NCBI RefSeq assembly: GCF_001316105.1
Contig: NZ_BBCP01000001.1
Span: 186,001-250,000, forward strand
Direction: 5' to 3'
Length of the DNA stretch: 64,000 nt
Source: Thermogymnomonas acidicola JCM 13583
GTDB lineage: Archaea; Thermoplasmatota; Thermoplasmata; Thermoplasmatales; Thermoplasmataceae
The first letter of the stretch is position 1. Each line of letters opens with the position of its first letter. Below are positions 10,251-21,416 of the stretch, piece by piece. Below the pieces are notes generated by a model. That model made no database searches. It saw only the letters and a list, made by a program, of their open reading frames with translations, and had not been told where the DNA came from. A program made the translations under genes and the position numbers.

Positions 10251-10709
10251 TTAAGTGATTGCTAGCCTGGATGCGATGGAGAGTATCGTCCCAGCCACAG
10301 CGTCAGGGTCCTTGCCCTCGGCGTTTATCCTGAATATCCTTGTGGCCGGGAGGCGTTCCAGGGCCTCCTGGAAGTATATGTCTGCCCTCTGCGTCTCCAG
10401 GTTCTCCTCTATCTTCCCCCCCTCTGAGTAGCCCCCCCTCTCCTCCATCCTCCTCCTCAGGGTGTCTTCGCTCACCTCCAGGATGAAGACGGCGGAGCAC
10501 GGCAGGAGGTGGGAGTAGTGCGACTCCACGAACCTGTAAGGCAGCCTGGCGCATGATAGGAGGTCGATGTCTACCTCGTCACCGTTCACGAACCCCCCCA
10601 TTTCCCGCGCAAGCTCGTTCAGGGATGCGCAGCTCACCCCCCATAGAGAGCAGCACCCGGCATACCGTGGTCTTGCCGGCACCCGGGGGGGCCCTGTTAT
10701 GCACATCAT
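10251..10709 (-). CDS. AK6/Fap7-type nucleoside monophosphate kinase
   Basis: About 152 residues after correction. The N-terminus reads MMCITG, then the P-loop PPGAGKTT once the C/G tract at 10686-10692 is shortened by two; the rest matches the AK6/Fap7/hCINAP family: LNELARE, DEVDIDLL, the hallmark ESHYSHLLP, a lid LRRRMEERGGYSE, and KIEENLETQ. Archaeal members act as broad NMP kinases and bind uS11 during small-subunit ribosome maturation. A second tract at 10637-10642 is one base too long. The start is ATG 10709. It sits 100 nt after the TiaS stop on the same strand, in a block of RNA-processing genes. Confidence 0.8.
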   Translation of the reverse strand: MMCITGPPRVPARPRYAGCCSLWGVSCASLNELAREMGGFVNGDEVDIDLLSCARLPYRFVESHYSHLLPCSAVFILEVSEDTLRRRMEERGGYSEGGKIEENLETQRADIYFQEALERLPATRIFRINAEGKDPDAVAGTILSIASRLAIT

Positions 10710-10809
10710 ACCACTCCCTCCACCAGCGCTTTCCACCTCACCGTCTACCTTCTGGCATTGTGCCCGGCATGCACCCCATGGTTCCCGGGGGGGCCACATT
10801 AGAGGGCAC

Positions 10810-12131
10810 TCATACGAGTCCCTCGAGCTCCAGCGGTTCCGTGAGGTGCCTCCTGGCACACACGGGCACCTGGAAGCGTGTCCCTCTGAGATCTCTCTTC
10901 ACCACCGCGTATTCCGGCAGGTCTGAACGGGTACCGCACTCCTGGCACCTGTAATCGAACCTCCCCCCCTTGCTCTTCATTCTCCTCCCGCAAGATCTGC
11001 ACGCAGGCGCCTCCCTCTCAAAGGTCAGTGCTGTAGCTTCTACGTATAATTTCTCAAGGTTGAGGGTGCCCCCCCTGCTGAATGAGCCTGTGACCGTCAC
11101 AGAGTCCCCTGGCATGAGGCCCCCTTACAGTGTCCCTGAACTCCTTGGTGGGCTCATACGCGGCTAGGTCTATCTCCTGACCCCCCCTGTAGACCGCCCT
11201 GACGAAAACGTGCGATCCCCCCTCTCTGTCCTTGGCCTTCCGGAGATGCGCACGGTGATCCTGTAGGAGTGCATGTCCTCCAGCCTCTCCGGCCCCCCCT
11301 CTATGAGGTGGTCATCGGTACCCTGGTTGCTCATGAATGTCAGGTAGCCGTGCGCATCCAGCATCCCGGATGCCCTGCTGGCCAGCGAGGCAAGGGATTC
11401 CGGGTCCGTCCCCCCCTCACGCCCAGCACCACAGGGGGGGTGATTGGGGCCGGGAACAGGGCCACGTGACCGTTCCTCCTGTCGATGTTGTTGAACGTCC
11501 CCCCCCGGGTTCCCTCGGCCATCTCCCCCCCTATCCGCCACATCACCCCCCCCTTTGGCGTCTCTGGTGCCCTCGGCTCCCTGTACACGAGGGCCTCGAA
11601 GGTATGCCTCTCTCCCGGCCAGGCGATTGATGCAGACGCACCTATTATGCCCCCCCTCCCGTTGCCGAACTCGGCCCACCGGGCCCCCCCAAGGTGCCTG
11701 AGGTGGTTCCTGATCTCGTCGGTATCCACGACGTCCTTGACCGCCCTCCAGTACAGCTCCTCCGGGAGCCTGTCACTGGATATCACAATGCCGGGGTTTG
11801 TCCCCCCCTCGTCCCTTTCATGCAGGCGCTCCACCACCTCAGCTGCCTCCTCCAGCACGCTTTCCCTGTACACCCTCTCACCATCAGTACATGATTATGG
11901 GCTCGCCCCCTCCACGTCCCTATCAACTTGCCGCTGCCACCTGGCAGGCCGAGCTCCACCGAGAGTGCCCCCCCGTTCCCCCCCCTTGTCTTGTACGGTA
12001 TCTCCGGGTTCAGCCGCACGAGCCTCGGGTACGAGAGGGGGCACCAGGTCGACCTCCCTCAGCACGCTAAGGAGGGTAAAGGTGGTGCACATGCCCTTCC
12101 TGGAGTCCGTGTCGTCTATTCCGAGGTGCAT
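10810..12131 (-). CDS. tiaS: tRNA(Ile2) 2-agmatinylcytidine synthetase TiaS
   Basis: About 440 residues. It modifies C34 of the AUA-reading tRNA-Ile with agmatine in an ATP-dependent reaction, an archaea-specific step. The N-terminus MHLGIDDTDSRKGMCTTF is characteristic, followed by PRLVRLNPEIPYKTRG and the ATP-binding core. An OB-fold-like region (GDSVTVTGSF) and a zinc ribbon with CRSCGRRMKSKGG and CQECG close the protein, as in known TiaS. The motif after KTRG contains two extra glycines from over-long tracts at 11966-11972 and 11976-11983. At least four frame changes are needed, near 12038, 11410, 11215 and 11120. The ATG at 12131 lies 1 nt after the UppS stop. Confidence 0.85.
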
Positions 12132-12132
12132 C

Positions 12133-12913
12133 CTACCTCCCGAACCTCCTCTTCCTGGCCTGGTAGGAGAGTATGGCCCTCAGGAAGTCCGTCTTCTTGA
12201 ACTCCGGCCAGTACACGTCGGAAAAGTACAGTTCGGAATATGCAGACTGCCACAGAAGGAAGTTGGAGATCCTCTCCTCGCCGCTGGTCCTGAGGATCAG
12301 GTCCGGGTCCGGTATGGACCGTCGTAGAGGTACTGGCGGAACATCTCCTCGTTTATCTCATCCGGCTCCAGCTCGCCTTCCCTGACCTTCCTGGCTATCT
12401 TCCTTATGGCGTTTATGATCTCCTCCCTCCCACCATAGCCGATGGCAAGGTTGAACCTGAACTCATCGTACCCGTTCGTGGCCTCCTCCACCTTCCTGAT
12501 GGTCTCCTGTAGGTACTCAGGCAGCCTCCTGATCTCACCTATGACCTTTACCCTGATCTTGTTCCTGTGGACGCGCTCATCCTTCATGAGGTCTATGAAG
12601 GCCCTGTTAATGAGGGAGAAGAGGAATTCCACCTCATCCGGGCTCCTGGCGAAGTTCTCAGTGGAAAAGCCGTAGACAGTCACGATCCTCACGCCCACCT
12701 CCATGCACCACTCAAGCACCTCCTCCAGCTTCTCCTTCCCCCCCCTCAGGTGGCCCTCGTTCTCGGATATCCCCCCACGCTCCTGGCGTAGCGCCTGTTG
12801 CCGTCGGTTATGATGCCTATGTGCCTGGGTACAGGGTTCTTCCTGACGTCCTCCAGCAGGATCTTCTCGTAGATCTCGCTTGTAATGGAACCTATCCTCT
12901 CGGCTATTCCCAT
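12133..12913 (-). CDS. uppS: Polyprenyl diphosphate synthase (UppS family)
   Basis: About 260 residues of a cis-prenyltransferase, which elongates farnesyl or geranylgeranyl diphosphate with IPP to make the long lipid carrier for glycosylation. Seen in order: [14 protein letters not shown] (catalytic Asp), [18 protein letters not shown], and [20 protein letters not shown], ending [13 protein letters not shown]. The frame breaks at the C6 tract 12771-12776 and near 12305. Removing extra bases restores [12 protein letters not shown] and a continuous protein. The start is ATG 12913. It is followed after 1 nt by tiaS. With three glycosyltransferases in the window, it could supply the dolichol-type carrier. 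Confidence 0.85.
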
Positions 12914-12972
12914 CTCATCCACTCTAGAACTCCTGCACTACCTATGGTTGAATGCAAGCCCTCTTAATAATT

Positions 12973-13893
12973 TCAACCTTTCCTCGCGAGTATGTGGTAC
13001 ATGTCCTCCCTGGGGGGGGAGTACCCGTGCACCTTCCTCTTCTCCAGGATCTGGCAGCCGGCCTCCCTGAACCTCTCCATTGTAAGGTATAGTGTGTCCA
13101 GGTCGCATATCCTGTAATAGAACACCTTGCCACCTTCCCTGAGCACAGAGAGGCCAACGTCCAGGAACTCATCCGGGCTGTGGGGCAGGTTCATAATGAC
13201 AGAGTCGAATGGCCCGCGCCCCCCGCCACAACTTCCCTTGCATCTCCCAGCACGGGCTCAACCCTTCCCAGGAGCCTGTTGGCCTCTATGTTCCTTCTCA
13301 TGAGCCAATGGCATCGCTGTTTATGTCCACAGCTGTGACGCTGCACCTCCTGTACCTGGCTATCGTTATGGAGAAAGGCCCGATGCCAGCGAACATGTCC
13401 AGCACCCTCTCGCCGTCGGCGACCCTGTTGCACACCCTCATCCTCTCCGTTGCAAGCCTTGGCGAGAAGTATACTTTCTCAACATCGACGAAGAGCCTTA
13501 TCCCGTTCTCCCTGTGCTCTGTCAGCGTGTGGTAGCTGCCTGCCAGGAAGCTCAGCCTCCGCCTCCTCTCTGTGCCGGATATGCCAGCATCGTGGAAGAC
13601 TGCGCTCACGTGGCTGTTTGAGGCCAGTATGGAGGAGGCGATCTCCCTGGCCCTCTCAACGTCCCTGACCTTCACTATGGCTATGTCCCCCCCTACCACG
13701 TCAAACGATGACCTGAAGGGCCTGGGCCTCTCCCTGGCCTCCTCCTCCACTTCCCTCTCCACAACCTCTCCCGGGGGGGGTCATGGCCTGGCCTCAGAGG
13801 TATGAGGACAAAGTCTCCCTCGTGGGCCACCCTGTGTGTCCTGTCCATCCAACCCTGGCGCTTCCCCCCCTCGGTTATCGCCTCCTGTGCCAT
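12973..13893 (-). CDS. trm5: tRNA (guanine37-N1)-methyltransferase Trm5-like
   Basis: About 306 residues. Trm5 methylates G37 of tRNAs using SAM, guarding against frameshifting. The catalytic Rossmann fold shows DMFAGIGPFSI (SAM loop), AVDINSDA, then NIEANRLLGRV and IMNLPHSPDEFLDV, the NPP-like motif. An N-terminal domain containing FVLIPL matches the D1/D2 region. The start is ATG 13893, just inside the Hel308 end; its frame breaks near 13780 (G7 tract), 13315 and 13217. A Trm5a/Taw22 wyosine-pathway variant is possible and cannot be separated by eye. It ends in HILARKG. Confidence 0.8.
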
Positions 13894-13916
13894 TTGCTTT
13901 TGCACTTTTAGGAACC

Positions 13917-15988
13917 TCAAGTGCCCATCCTCCTGAGGATGATGGAAGCGTTCCTGATAGTATCGGCAGCCAGCCTTGTTGAGAACCCGGGTATTGTGGC
14001 TATCTTGTCTATGCCAGCCGAGGCTACCTTCTCAACCGTGTCAAGGCCCGCCATCTTGAGCCTCCTCGCCCTGACCCTGCCCACGCCCCTTATTACCGTG
14101 AGGGCAAGGATGTCCTCCCTAACGCCTTCGCTTATCCTCCTGTAGAGGACCTGGTGCTCGTGGGCACTCTCCCTCTTTATGATGGTGGAGAGTTTCCAGA
14201 GGGAGTAGGCCATCCACTCTGCGGAGGACGCACAGCTCTGCACATCGCCAGGCCCGATGGCGTAGGTGTTGCATATCTGCCTCATGGGGACCTCCTCTAT
14301 CCAGTCCCTCAGCACCAGCGCGGTCTTGGCCGCCTTCAGCGCGGTATCATCGTACGACCTGTAACTGCACTCCTCGAGGAAGGACCAGAGCGTGTCGACC
14401 TCGCTTTCAAAGTACCTGAGGGTCTGCATGTCCCTCGTGAGCGAAATGGCCAGCAGGCCCTGTCCACAGAGGTCGTGCCTGCAAGGTATTCCCTGAGCAC
14501 CACAGCACTCTCCGGGTCAATGTAAAGGTCAGAGACCTCCTTTCCGAACTGGGTGGGCCTGTAGCCATCATCCCACTCCCTTATGAAGCCCTCCCTCTCT
14601 AGGAAGTCAAGGGCGGCCGGTATTATGGGCCTGACCCTTTCGATGCCGGACTGGAGTGAGTAAAGGTTGAGGAGTAATAGGCCTCTATCTTTTCCAGTGT
14701 GTTGGCTAGGCGGCTGGAAACGAGGGCCAGGCAGTTGAACCTTACCCTCTCCGGGTCGCCGAAGGACGAGACCACTGGCTCTGTTTCCCCCCCGGTCAGG
14801 TAGGCCCTGGCCCTGTCGTACCCGGCGGGAGTCGTGGCGAATATGATGGCGTATCCCTGTGTATCGTATCCTGGCCTGCCGGCCCTGCCCAGCATCTGCT
14901 GCACCTCGATCGATGGTATGTACTCCGTGTGACCATCGGTGAACCTCGTGGTATCCCTGACAATAACCGCCCTGGCCGGCAGGTTCACGCCTGCGGCGAG
15001 TGTTGGGGGTGGCCACTATCACGTCCAGCTGCCTCTCCCTGAACATCTTCTCTATGAGTGCCCTCTGCTCCAGTGAGAGGCCGGCGTGGTGGTATGCCAC
15101 CCCCTTCCTCATGAGGTCGAACAGGTCCTCCTGATACATGCCATCATCGTCGTAGTCCTCGTCTATTTCGGTCTCCCTGCTGCTGGCGTCGGCCAGCACC
15201 CTCGCAGTCTCCTCAGCCCGCCTCCTGGAGTTGACGAATATGAGCACCTGGCCGCCACCGCTCACGAACTTCCACACCAGCCCCCCCCAGAGGTCGTTGC
15301 CCTTCGGCAGGTTCTCGATGGACTGGTCATCGTATATTATCCTTCCCCCCCTGTAATATATGCCCCCCCTCCTCAGCTTCACCGGACGGAAGTCACTCAC
15401 AACGCTCCTGGCGCCGAGCCACTTCGCAATCTCCCCCCCGTAATTGGAAACCGTTGCTGACAGGGCCACAACCCTCAGGTCAGGGTTCACCAGCCTTGCA
15501 CCCGTGAGCACGTTCTCAAGTACCGGCCCCCTCTTCCTCTCGCCTATAAGGTGCACCTCGTCGGCCACGATCAGGCCCACGTCCTGGAAGACATCAGGGT
15601 CGTGGTGCAGGAACGAGTCTGCCTTCTCACCCGTCATCACGACAACATCGTTCTCCCTTATCACTGAGGGAGGGCTGTCGTAGTCCCCCCCAACCGATAT
15701 GCTCACCCTCATGCCCAGCGACCTCAAACGCTTCATCTCGTCGAACTTCTCCGAGGCCAGGGCCTTCAGAGGGACTATGTATATTGACTTCATCCCTCTG
15801 GCGAAGGTGTCGAGGATCGCTGAATAGGCCACCAGTGTCTTTCCCGCGGCGGTAGGAACGCTAAGGAGGACGTTGTGCCCACTGCGGAAATCCTCAATGG
15901 CCTCCTCCTGGTGCCCGTACAGTTCGAAGTCCCTGCCACCGAAGAGGTCTAGAAACTCACCGGGGTGGCCCAGATCGCTGACCCTCAT
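13917..15988 (-). CDS. hel308: Hel308 DNA helicase
   Basis: About 690 residues, the family length. Hel308 is an archaeal 3'-5' superfamily-2 helicase acting at stalled forks. The order is YGHQEEAIEDF (Q motif), VPTAAGKTLVAY (Walker A), VADEVHLIG (DEVH box), LSATVSN (motif III), IFVNSRRRAEE (motif IV), and IPSIEVQQMLGRAGRPG (motifs V-VI). A winged-helix domain follows, then the ratchet domain, and the C-terminus carries the helix-hairpin-helix VIRGVGRVRARRLKMAG. Breaks fall near 15005 (a five-base G tract), 14665 and 14455. The start is ATG 15988. A TATA-like CATTATGAA lies about 24 nt upstream on this strand. Confidence 0.85.
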
Positions 15989-16027
15989 CGAACGGTCAAT
16001 GCTTGACTTTTCATAATGTTTGTGAGC

Positions 16028-16036
16028 CTTTTAAAC
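16028..16036 (+). promoter_or_regulatory. TATA box of the RibD-type reductase gene
   Basis: CTTTTAAAC centred 24 nt before the ATG at 16056, in the short divergent gap with hel308. It supports a leaderless start at that ATG. Confidence 0.55.
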
Positions 16037-16055
16037 AAGTTCAGCATCCACAAGC

Positions 16056-16699
16056 ATGCCCTCCAGGCCTGCTGTGCACGTCAACATGGCGATGAGCCTC
16101 AACGGATACATATCCGGACCGGGAGGTAGGCGAGCAAACATATCAAGCGACGAGGACTGGAAGAGGGTTATGCAGCTCAGGGGGGGAGCGTTGATGCCAT
16201 AATCGTGGGCGTGAACACAGTGATCTCGGACGACCCGGAGCTGGTGCCCAGGGGGGGACAGGGTGTACCGAGGCTGCCGGTCAGGGCGGTGATCGATCCG
16301 CACCTGAGGACGCCGGCAGGCTCAAGGATCACCAGGGGGGGCAGTGCCAGGACGATCATATTCTCAGAGAGGCCGGGTGAGGTGGAAGGGGGGGCGACGG
16401 TGGTGCACATGCCTCAGGGTGTCAGTGTCCGCTCTGTCCTCTCCTTCATGCACTCGCAGGGATTCAGGTCAGTGCTCCTGGAGGGCGGCAGGAAGACCGT
16501 TTCGTCATTCCTGAGGGAAGGCGTGGTCGATACCTTCACACTCTTCCTCTCCTACCTGGTGCTCCCCCCCGATGGTGGGACAAGGTTATTCTCGACGGAC
16601 ACTGAAATCTCCGGCCTTGTTACCTCATCACGGCTCATGGAGGGTGGCGTCCTGCTCCAGATAGACCCCGGGGGGGCCGCTGCCAGGGCCATTCTGTGA
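16056..16699 (+). CDS. 2,5-diamino-6-ribosylaminopyrimidinone 5'-phosphate reductase (RibD C-domain family)
   Basis: About 214 residues, the size of the stand-alone archaeal reductase that carries out the second step of riboflavin and F420 precursor synthesis using NAD(P)H. It begins VHVNMAMSLNGYIS, the DHFR-like first strand. It then has ISSDEDWKRVMQLR, IIVGVNTVISDDP (substrate and nucleotide loop), and VLLEGGRKTVSSFL, a glycine loop binding NADPH. The G7 tract at 16179-16185 shifts the frame after MQLR; five G restore RGSVDAIIVG. It stands alone downstream of its own TATA box. No other riboflavin gene is visible. Confidence 0.8.
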
Positions 16700-16768
16700 C
16701 CACGGTCCTGTGAATGGCGGACGGTGTGTGCATAAAGTTAAACAGAGCCAGAGACATGCGATACCAGC

Positions 16769-18044
16769 ATGTCAGACGGTGCTTCTGCCGGGATAGACCA
16801 GAGGGAACGCGGTTTCCTGCGCCTTGAATGGGCCAGGGAACACATGCCTGTGATGGCGAAGGTCAGGGAATCGTTCCAGAGGGAAAGGCCCTTCAGGGGG
16901 GGCATGAAGGTTGCAATGGCACTCCACGTGGAGGCCAAGACTGGAATACTTGCACTCCTCTTCAGGGAGGGGGGGGTGCGGACGTCAGGCTAGCATCCTG
17001 CAACCCACTGAGCACAGACGATTCCGTTGTGGCATCCCTGAAAGAGGACTTCGGCCTGTCAGTGTATGCCAGGAGAGGGGAGACGAACGAGGAGTACTAC
17101 GATTACCTTAACAGGGTTCTCGACATAGGGCCAGACATAGTGGTGGACGACGGCGGTGACCTCGTCCGGCTGCTGCACACGGAAAGGAAGGACATTGATA
17201 CCGTCATCGGAGGGAACGAGGAAACGACCACCGGAGTGGTGAGGCTCAGGGCCATGGAGAAGAACGGCGTCCTGAGGTTCCCCCCCATGTTCGATGTGAA
17301 CGACGCAATGATGAAGCACTTCTTCGACAACAGGTACGGAACTGGCCAGAGCACGCTGGACGGCATAATGAACGCCACGAACCTGGTCATAGCCGGGAAA
17401 GATGTGGTGGTGGCAGGCTATGGTTTCTGTGGCAAGGGCATTGCCATGAGGATGAGGGGGGGCATGGGCGCCTCGGTGACCGTGACTGAGATAGACCCTG
17501 TCAAGGCCGTTGAGGCCATCATGGATGGGTTCAGGGTGGAGAGAATGTCACAGGCGCTGAGGCATGCTGACATTGTGGTTACCGCTACAGGTATGAAGAA
17601 CGTTGTCCGCTACGACGACCTCCTCCAGGCCAAGCCAGGCCTCATACTTGCCAACTCAGGCCACTTCAACAACGAGATAGAGGTGGACGTCCTGGTGAGT
17701 AGGAGCATGGAGAGGAGGAGGGTGCGCGACCATGTTGACATGTTCAGGCTCGAGAACGGCAACAGGGTGTACCTGATATCTGAGGGCAGGCTAGTGAACC
17801 TGGCGGCGGGGGGGCAGGGGGGGCACCCCCCCGCGGAGATCATGGACATGAGCTTCGCCATACAGGCCCTCACGGCCAGGTACCTTGCAGAGAACCACCA
17901 CAGGCTGGAGAGGCGTGTCTACCGGTGCCCAGGGAGATAGACATGGAGGTGGCCAGGCTCAAGCTGGAGAGCATGGGTGTTGAGATAGACAGGCTTGACA
18001 GTGAGCAGGAGAGGTACGCGGAGTCCTGGGAGGAGGGCACATGA
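16769..18044 (+). CDS. ahcY: Adenosylhomocysteinase (SAH hydrolase)
   Basis: About 424 residues. It hydrolyses S-adenosylhomocysteine to adenosine and homocysteine, clearing the by-product of methylation. Visible motifs are [45 protein letters not shown] (active site), [15 protein letters not shown] (NAD-binding), [22 protein letters not shown], and NLAAG...HP...EIMDMSFA. The catalytic VNDA and NRYGTGQS stretches are intact. The frame changes at the G8 tract 16969-16976 and near 17921, where a missing C restores YPVPREID. Three consecutive tracts near 17810-17832 add an extra residue each to the conserved AAGQGHPAE segment. The stop overlaps the next start (ATGA). Confidence 0.9.
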
Positions 18045-19282
18045 GCACCGGCAGGTCTGTGATCCTCATAGTCTTTGACGGCCTTGGCGACAGGCCGAAC
18101 CCTGCCCTGGGGGGGAACAGGACAGCTCTCCAGGCCGCGTACAGGCCCAACCTGAACAGGATGGCAAGGCTCGGCATTACGGGTCTCCTTGACACAGTCT
18201 CTCCCGGAGTTGTGGCCGGTTCCGACACATCGCACCTCTCCCTGCTTGGCTACGACCCAAGGAGGTACTACACGGGCAGGGGGGCCCCTTCGAGGCCATG
18301 GGCCTCGGCATTGAGGTCAGGCCCGGTGACATTGCCTTCAGGGCCAACTTTGCCACAAGGGAAGGCGGCACGATCACGGACAGGAGGGCAGGTAGGATAT
18401 CATCCGGCACAGAAGAGCTGTCGGAGGTGCTCAACAGGGAGATCGATGGCGTTGAGTTCATATTCCGCCCCCCCGGTGTTGAGCACAGGGGGGGCGCACT
18501 GGTCATGAGGGGTGAAGGCCTCTCAGACGCGCTTTCAGATTCAGACCCTCACGACGTGGGAAAGCCACCGAGGGAGGTGGTGGCCCTGGATAAGGGGGGG
18601 CGGAGAGGACGGCATCCGTCCTGAACAGGTACCTTAAGGAGGCCAGGGAGGCGCTCGAAAGGCATCCGGTGAATGTGAGGAGGAGGTCTGAGGGAAAGGG
18701 CCCCGCAAATGAACTGCTCGTCAGGGGGGGAGCAGGGAGGGTGCCAGACCTGCCACCTTTCAGGCAGGTACACGGCTTCAGCGGGGGGGCCTGCATCGCG
18801 GGCATACCCATGATCACGGGCATATGTGCACTCCTGGGCATGGAGGTCATAAAGGTGGAGGGCGCCACGGGTTCACTGTACACAAACGTGGACGGCAAGA
18901 TCGCCGCAGCGGTGGAGGCCAGCAGGAGGCACAGGTTCGTGATAGTGAACATAAAGGGCACTGACGTCGCAGGCCATGACAGGAACCCTGTGGAGAAGAA
19001 GGGTGTCATCGAGAGGGCGGACAGGGCCATGGGCAGGATCCTGGAGGTGGCAGACAGGGCTGTCATAGCGGTCACAGGCGATCACAGCACACCGTGCAGC
19101 ACAGGTGAGCACTCCGGGGACCCTGTGCCCCTCCTCGTTTTTCCCCCCCGGACGGGAGGAGGGACTCCGTGATGTCATTCGACGAGGTGTCCGTGGCAAG
19201 GGGTGCGCTGAGGCTAAGGGGCACGGAACTTATCGAGTACCTGAAGCAGGCCGCCGGGCTTTCCGAGAAGTACGGGGCCTGA
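18041..19282 (+). CDS. apgM: Cofactor-independent phosphoglycerate mutase, archaeal type
   Basis: About 413 residues of the alkaline-phosphatase superfamily, converting 3- and 2-phosphoglycerate in glycolysis and gluconeogenesis. The first metal site is in [13 protein letters not shown]; the catalytic serine lies in [14 protein letters not shown]; the later metal ligands are in GTDVAGHD and [29 protein letters not shown] and the [14 protein letters not shown] stretch match the archaeal enzyme. Frame changes occur at the G6 tract at 18279-18284, the G7 tract near 18594-18600 and the C7 tract at 19143-19149. It overlaps the SAH hydrolase stop by ATGA, so they are cotranscribed. Confidence 0.88.
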
Positions 19283-19291
19283 GCGGGATAC

Positions 19292-19304
19292 ATTTAAATA
19301 TTTT
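19292..19304 (+). promoter_or_regulatory. TATA-like element upstream of membrane-protein gene
   Basis: ATTTAAATATTTT lies about 33 nt before the ATG at 19331 and directly after the apgM stop, the right place for a short-leader promoter. Confidence 0.5.
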
Positions 19305-19330
19305 CAGCTTGTTATCTGTCTGACAAACGC

Positions 19331-19950
19331 ATGACCATGGAGGACGGGAGGAAGAGGAGTCCGTATGGCCTCGGCAGGAGCATGAGATCGGGGGGGCGCC
19401 AGTTCTCCGGCTTGAGGCCCCCCCATGGTTTACTCCCAGGCACAGGGCATTGGCCTCTGCCTGCTCTTCACAGCCCTCCTCATATGGCTCCCGGTGGCGG
19501 GCCCGGCGCTGGCAGGCTACCTTTCGGGGGCGGAAATCGGGCACAATGGGCAGGGCCCTGGTCTCTTCCCTCGTTACCACCGCGGTTTTTGAAATACTGG
19601 CCCTCTCCCTGGCGCCATTCAGGACGGGTGTCCTCCACGTTGCGGGAACATACATCGAAGGCACGCTACTCACACTCTCCACCTCGGGAGTGATCAACGC
19701 CTCATCTGTACTGTTTTCCATCCACACGGCCTATGGGCTCCTGAGGTCATTCACAATCTTCGTGCCCTCGGCCCTGATAATACTTAACACCTTCAGCCTC
19801 ATCGGTGGCCACCACTCCTCGCAGATCAGGAAGGAGAGGATCTACCTCGGTGGGAGGCAGGCAACAACGGTTGCAGGGGGGGAGGCCCCCCCCAGGGAAG
19901 ACACCGATGACTCCGGAGACAGCCCCCCCTCCTGGTCTTACCTGGAATAA
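19331..19950 (+). CDS. Small multi-pass membrane protein, function unknown
   Basis: About 206 residues after frame correction. The N-terminal 35 residues are basic and soluble. About four hydrophobic helices follow, including GLCLLFTALLIWLPVAGP and SALIILNTFSLIGG, and the tail is acidic and soluble. The first helix pair, with PVAGPALAGYLSGRKSGTMGRA, resembles small archaeal glycine-rich membrane families such as DUF5518, but I would not assign it. The frame changes near 19391-19427 and near 19530. It has its own TATA-like element and is followed by the promoter of serS. No partner is evident. Confidence 0.45.
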
Positions 19951-19958
19951 CCAAGGCA

Positions 19959-19968
19959 CTTTTAATAC
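19959..19968 (+). promoter_or_regulatory. TATA box of serS
   Basis: CTTTTAATAC centred 26 nt before the ATG at 19990, consistent with a leaderless serS mRNA. Confidence 0.6.
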
Positions 19969-19989
19969 TACCCAGGGATAAGGGTCTGC

Positions 19990-21328
19990 ATGATCGACGT
20001 CAGGAGCCTGAGGGAGGACCCAAAGCCTTTCTACGATTCCTGCAGGGCCAGGGGGGGATTCGACGTCTCTGTCCTGGACAGCTTCTTCGACCTGGACAGG
20101 AGGTGGAGGGAGAACAGCAGGAGGCTTAACGAACTGAAGCACAGCAAGAACGTGATCACCGCGCAGGTGGCCCAGGCTGTGAAATCTGGTGGAGACGCGG
20201 AGGCCCTCAGGGAGAAGGTGAAGGGCATTAACGGTGAGATAGAGCAGCTTGAAAGGGAACAGGAGGCCATAGAGAGGGAGAGGGACAGGGTGCTGAGAAT
20301 GATCCCGAACCTGATACACAGCTCTGTGCCCGTATGCTTCGGTGATGACAACAACGTGGTGGTGAGGAGCTGGGGGGGAGTGGCGAAGGTGTGCAGGGAG
20401 GACGAGGGCTACATGAGGGCCAACGGTGGCGGGATGGAGTACGAGATCATAGAGAAGAGGCCCAGGAGCACGTGGACATACTCCCTGAGCTCAACCTGGT
20501 CGACCTGGAGAGGGCAGCGAAGATAGCCGGCAGCCGGTTCTACTTCATAAAGAACAGGCTCCTGAAGCTTGAACTGCTCTCATAAATTACGCCATTGACT
20601 TCCTGTCTGAGAGGGGGGGCTTCAGTGTGGTGGAGCCACCATTCATGCTCAACCTCGAGAGCATGTCCGGCGCAACTGACATAGAGACATTCAGGGACAC
20701 GCTGTACAAGATAGAGGGTGAAGATCTTTACCTGATATCGACGTCCGAGCATCCCATAGCCTCCATGTTCAGCGGGGGGGAGTTCCTGGAGGAGAGGGAC
20801 CTGCCCATGAGGGTGGCTGGCCTGTCCGCCTGCTTCAGGCGTGAAGCCGGTTCGCATGGCAAGGACACGAAGGGCATATTCAGGGTGCACCAGTTCAACA
20901 AAGTGGAGCAGTTCGTCTTCTGCAGGGAGGACCAGAGCTGGGAGTTCCTTGAGGAGATCCTGAACAACGCCGAGACGATATACAGGAACCTTGGCATACC
21001 GTACAGGGTTGTCAACGTCTGTTCCGGGGGGGAGCTAGGAAGGCTGGCTGCAAAGAAGTACGACATAGAGGCCTGGTTCCCCGCGCAGGGCAGGTTCCGT
21101 GAGGTGGTCTCGGCCTCCAACGACACAGATTACCAGGCCAGGGCACTCTCCATAAAGTACCGCAGCAGCGAGGGAAACAAGTTCGTGCACACACTGAACA
21201 GCACGGCGGTGGCCACCACAAGGACGCTGGTTGCCATAGTCGAGAACTTCCAGCGCGATGACGGAAAGGTGATAGAAGTACCGAAGGTCCTGGTTCCATA
21301 CACAGGCTTCGACCACATAGGTGAGTAG
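19990..21328 (+). CDS. serS: Seryl-tRNA synthetase
   Basis: About 445 residues of a bacterial-type class II SerRS, the kind found in most archaea other than some methanogens. The N-terminal coiled-coil arm that grips tRNA-Ser runs to about residue 105. The catalytic core follows, with ISTSEHP, motif 2 (FRREAGSHGKDTKGIFRVHQ) and the serine-site residues NKVEQF. YDIEAWFP and motif 3 NSTAVATTRTLVAIVENFQ complete it. The frame breaks near 20461, where CCC should be CCCC, and near 20575, where one base appears missing; neither is at a long tract. Several in-frame tracts add a glycine, for example within CSGGELGR. Its start is set by the TATA box. Confidence 0.92.
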
Positions 21329-21416
21329 CTCAGGCTGGCCCAGTGTCTCACTGATTACGGGTAAAAATTCAACAGCATTTTCACTGAACCCAACCAGATC
21401 GGCATCCCGCTGCGTG

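Noticed and set aside
11485-12327. Long plus-strand frame across the tiaS/uppS region
   Set aside because: It is antisense to clearly conserved motifs of TiaS and UppS and is rich in Pro, Ser and Arg, as expected of a shadow frame.
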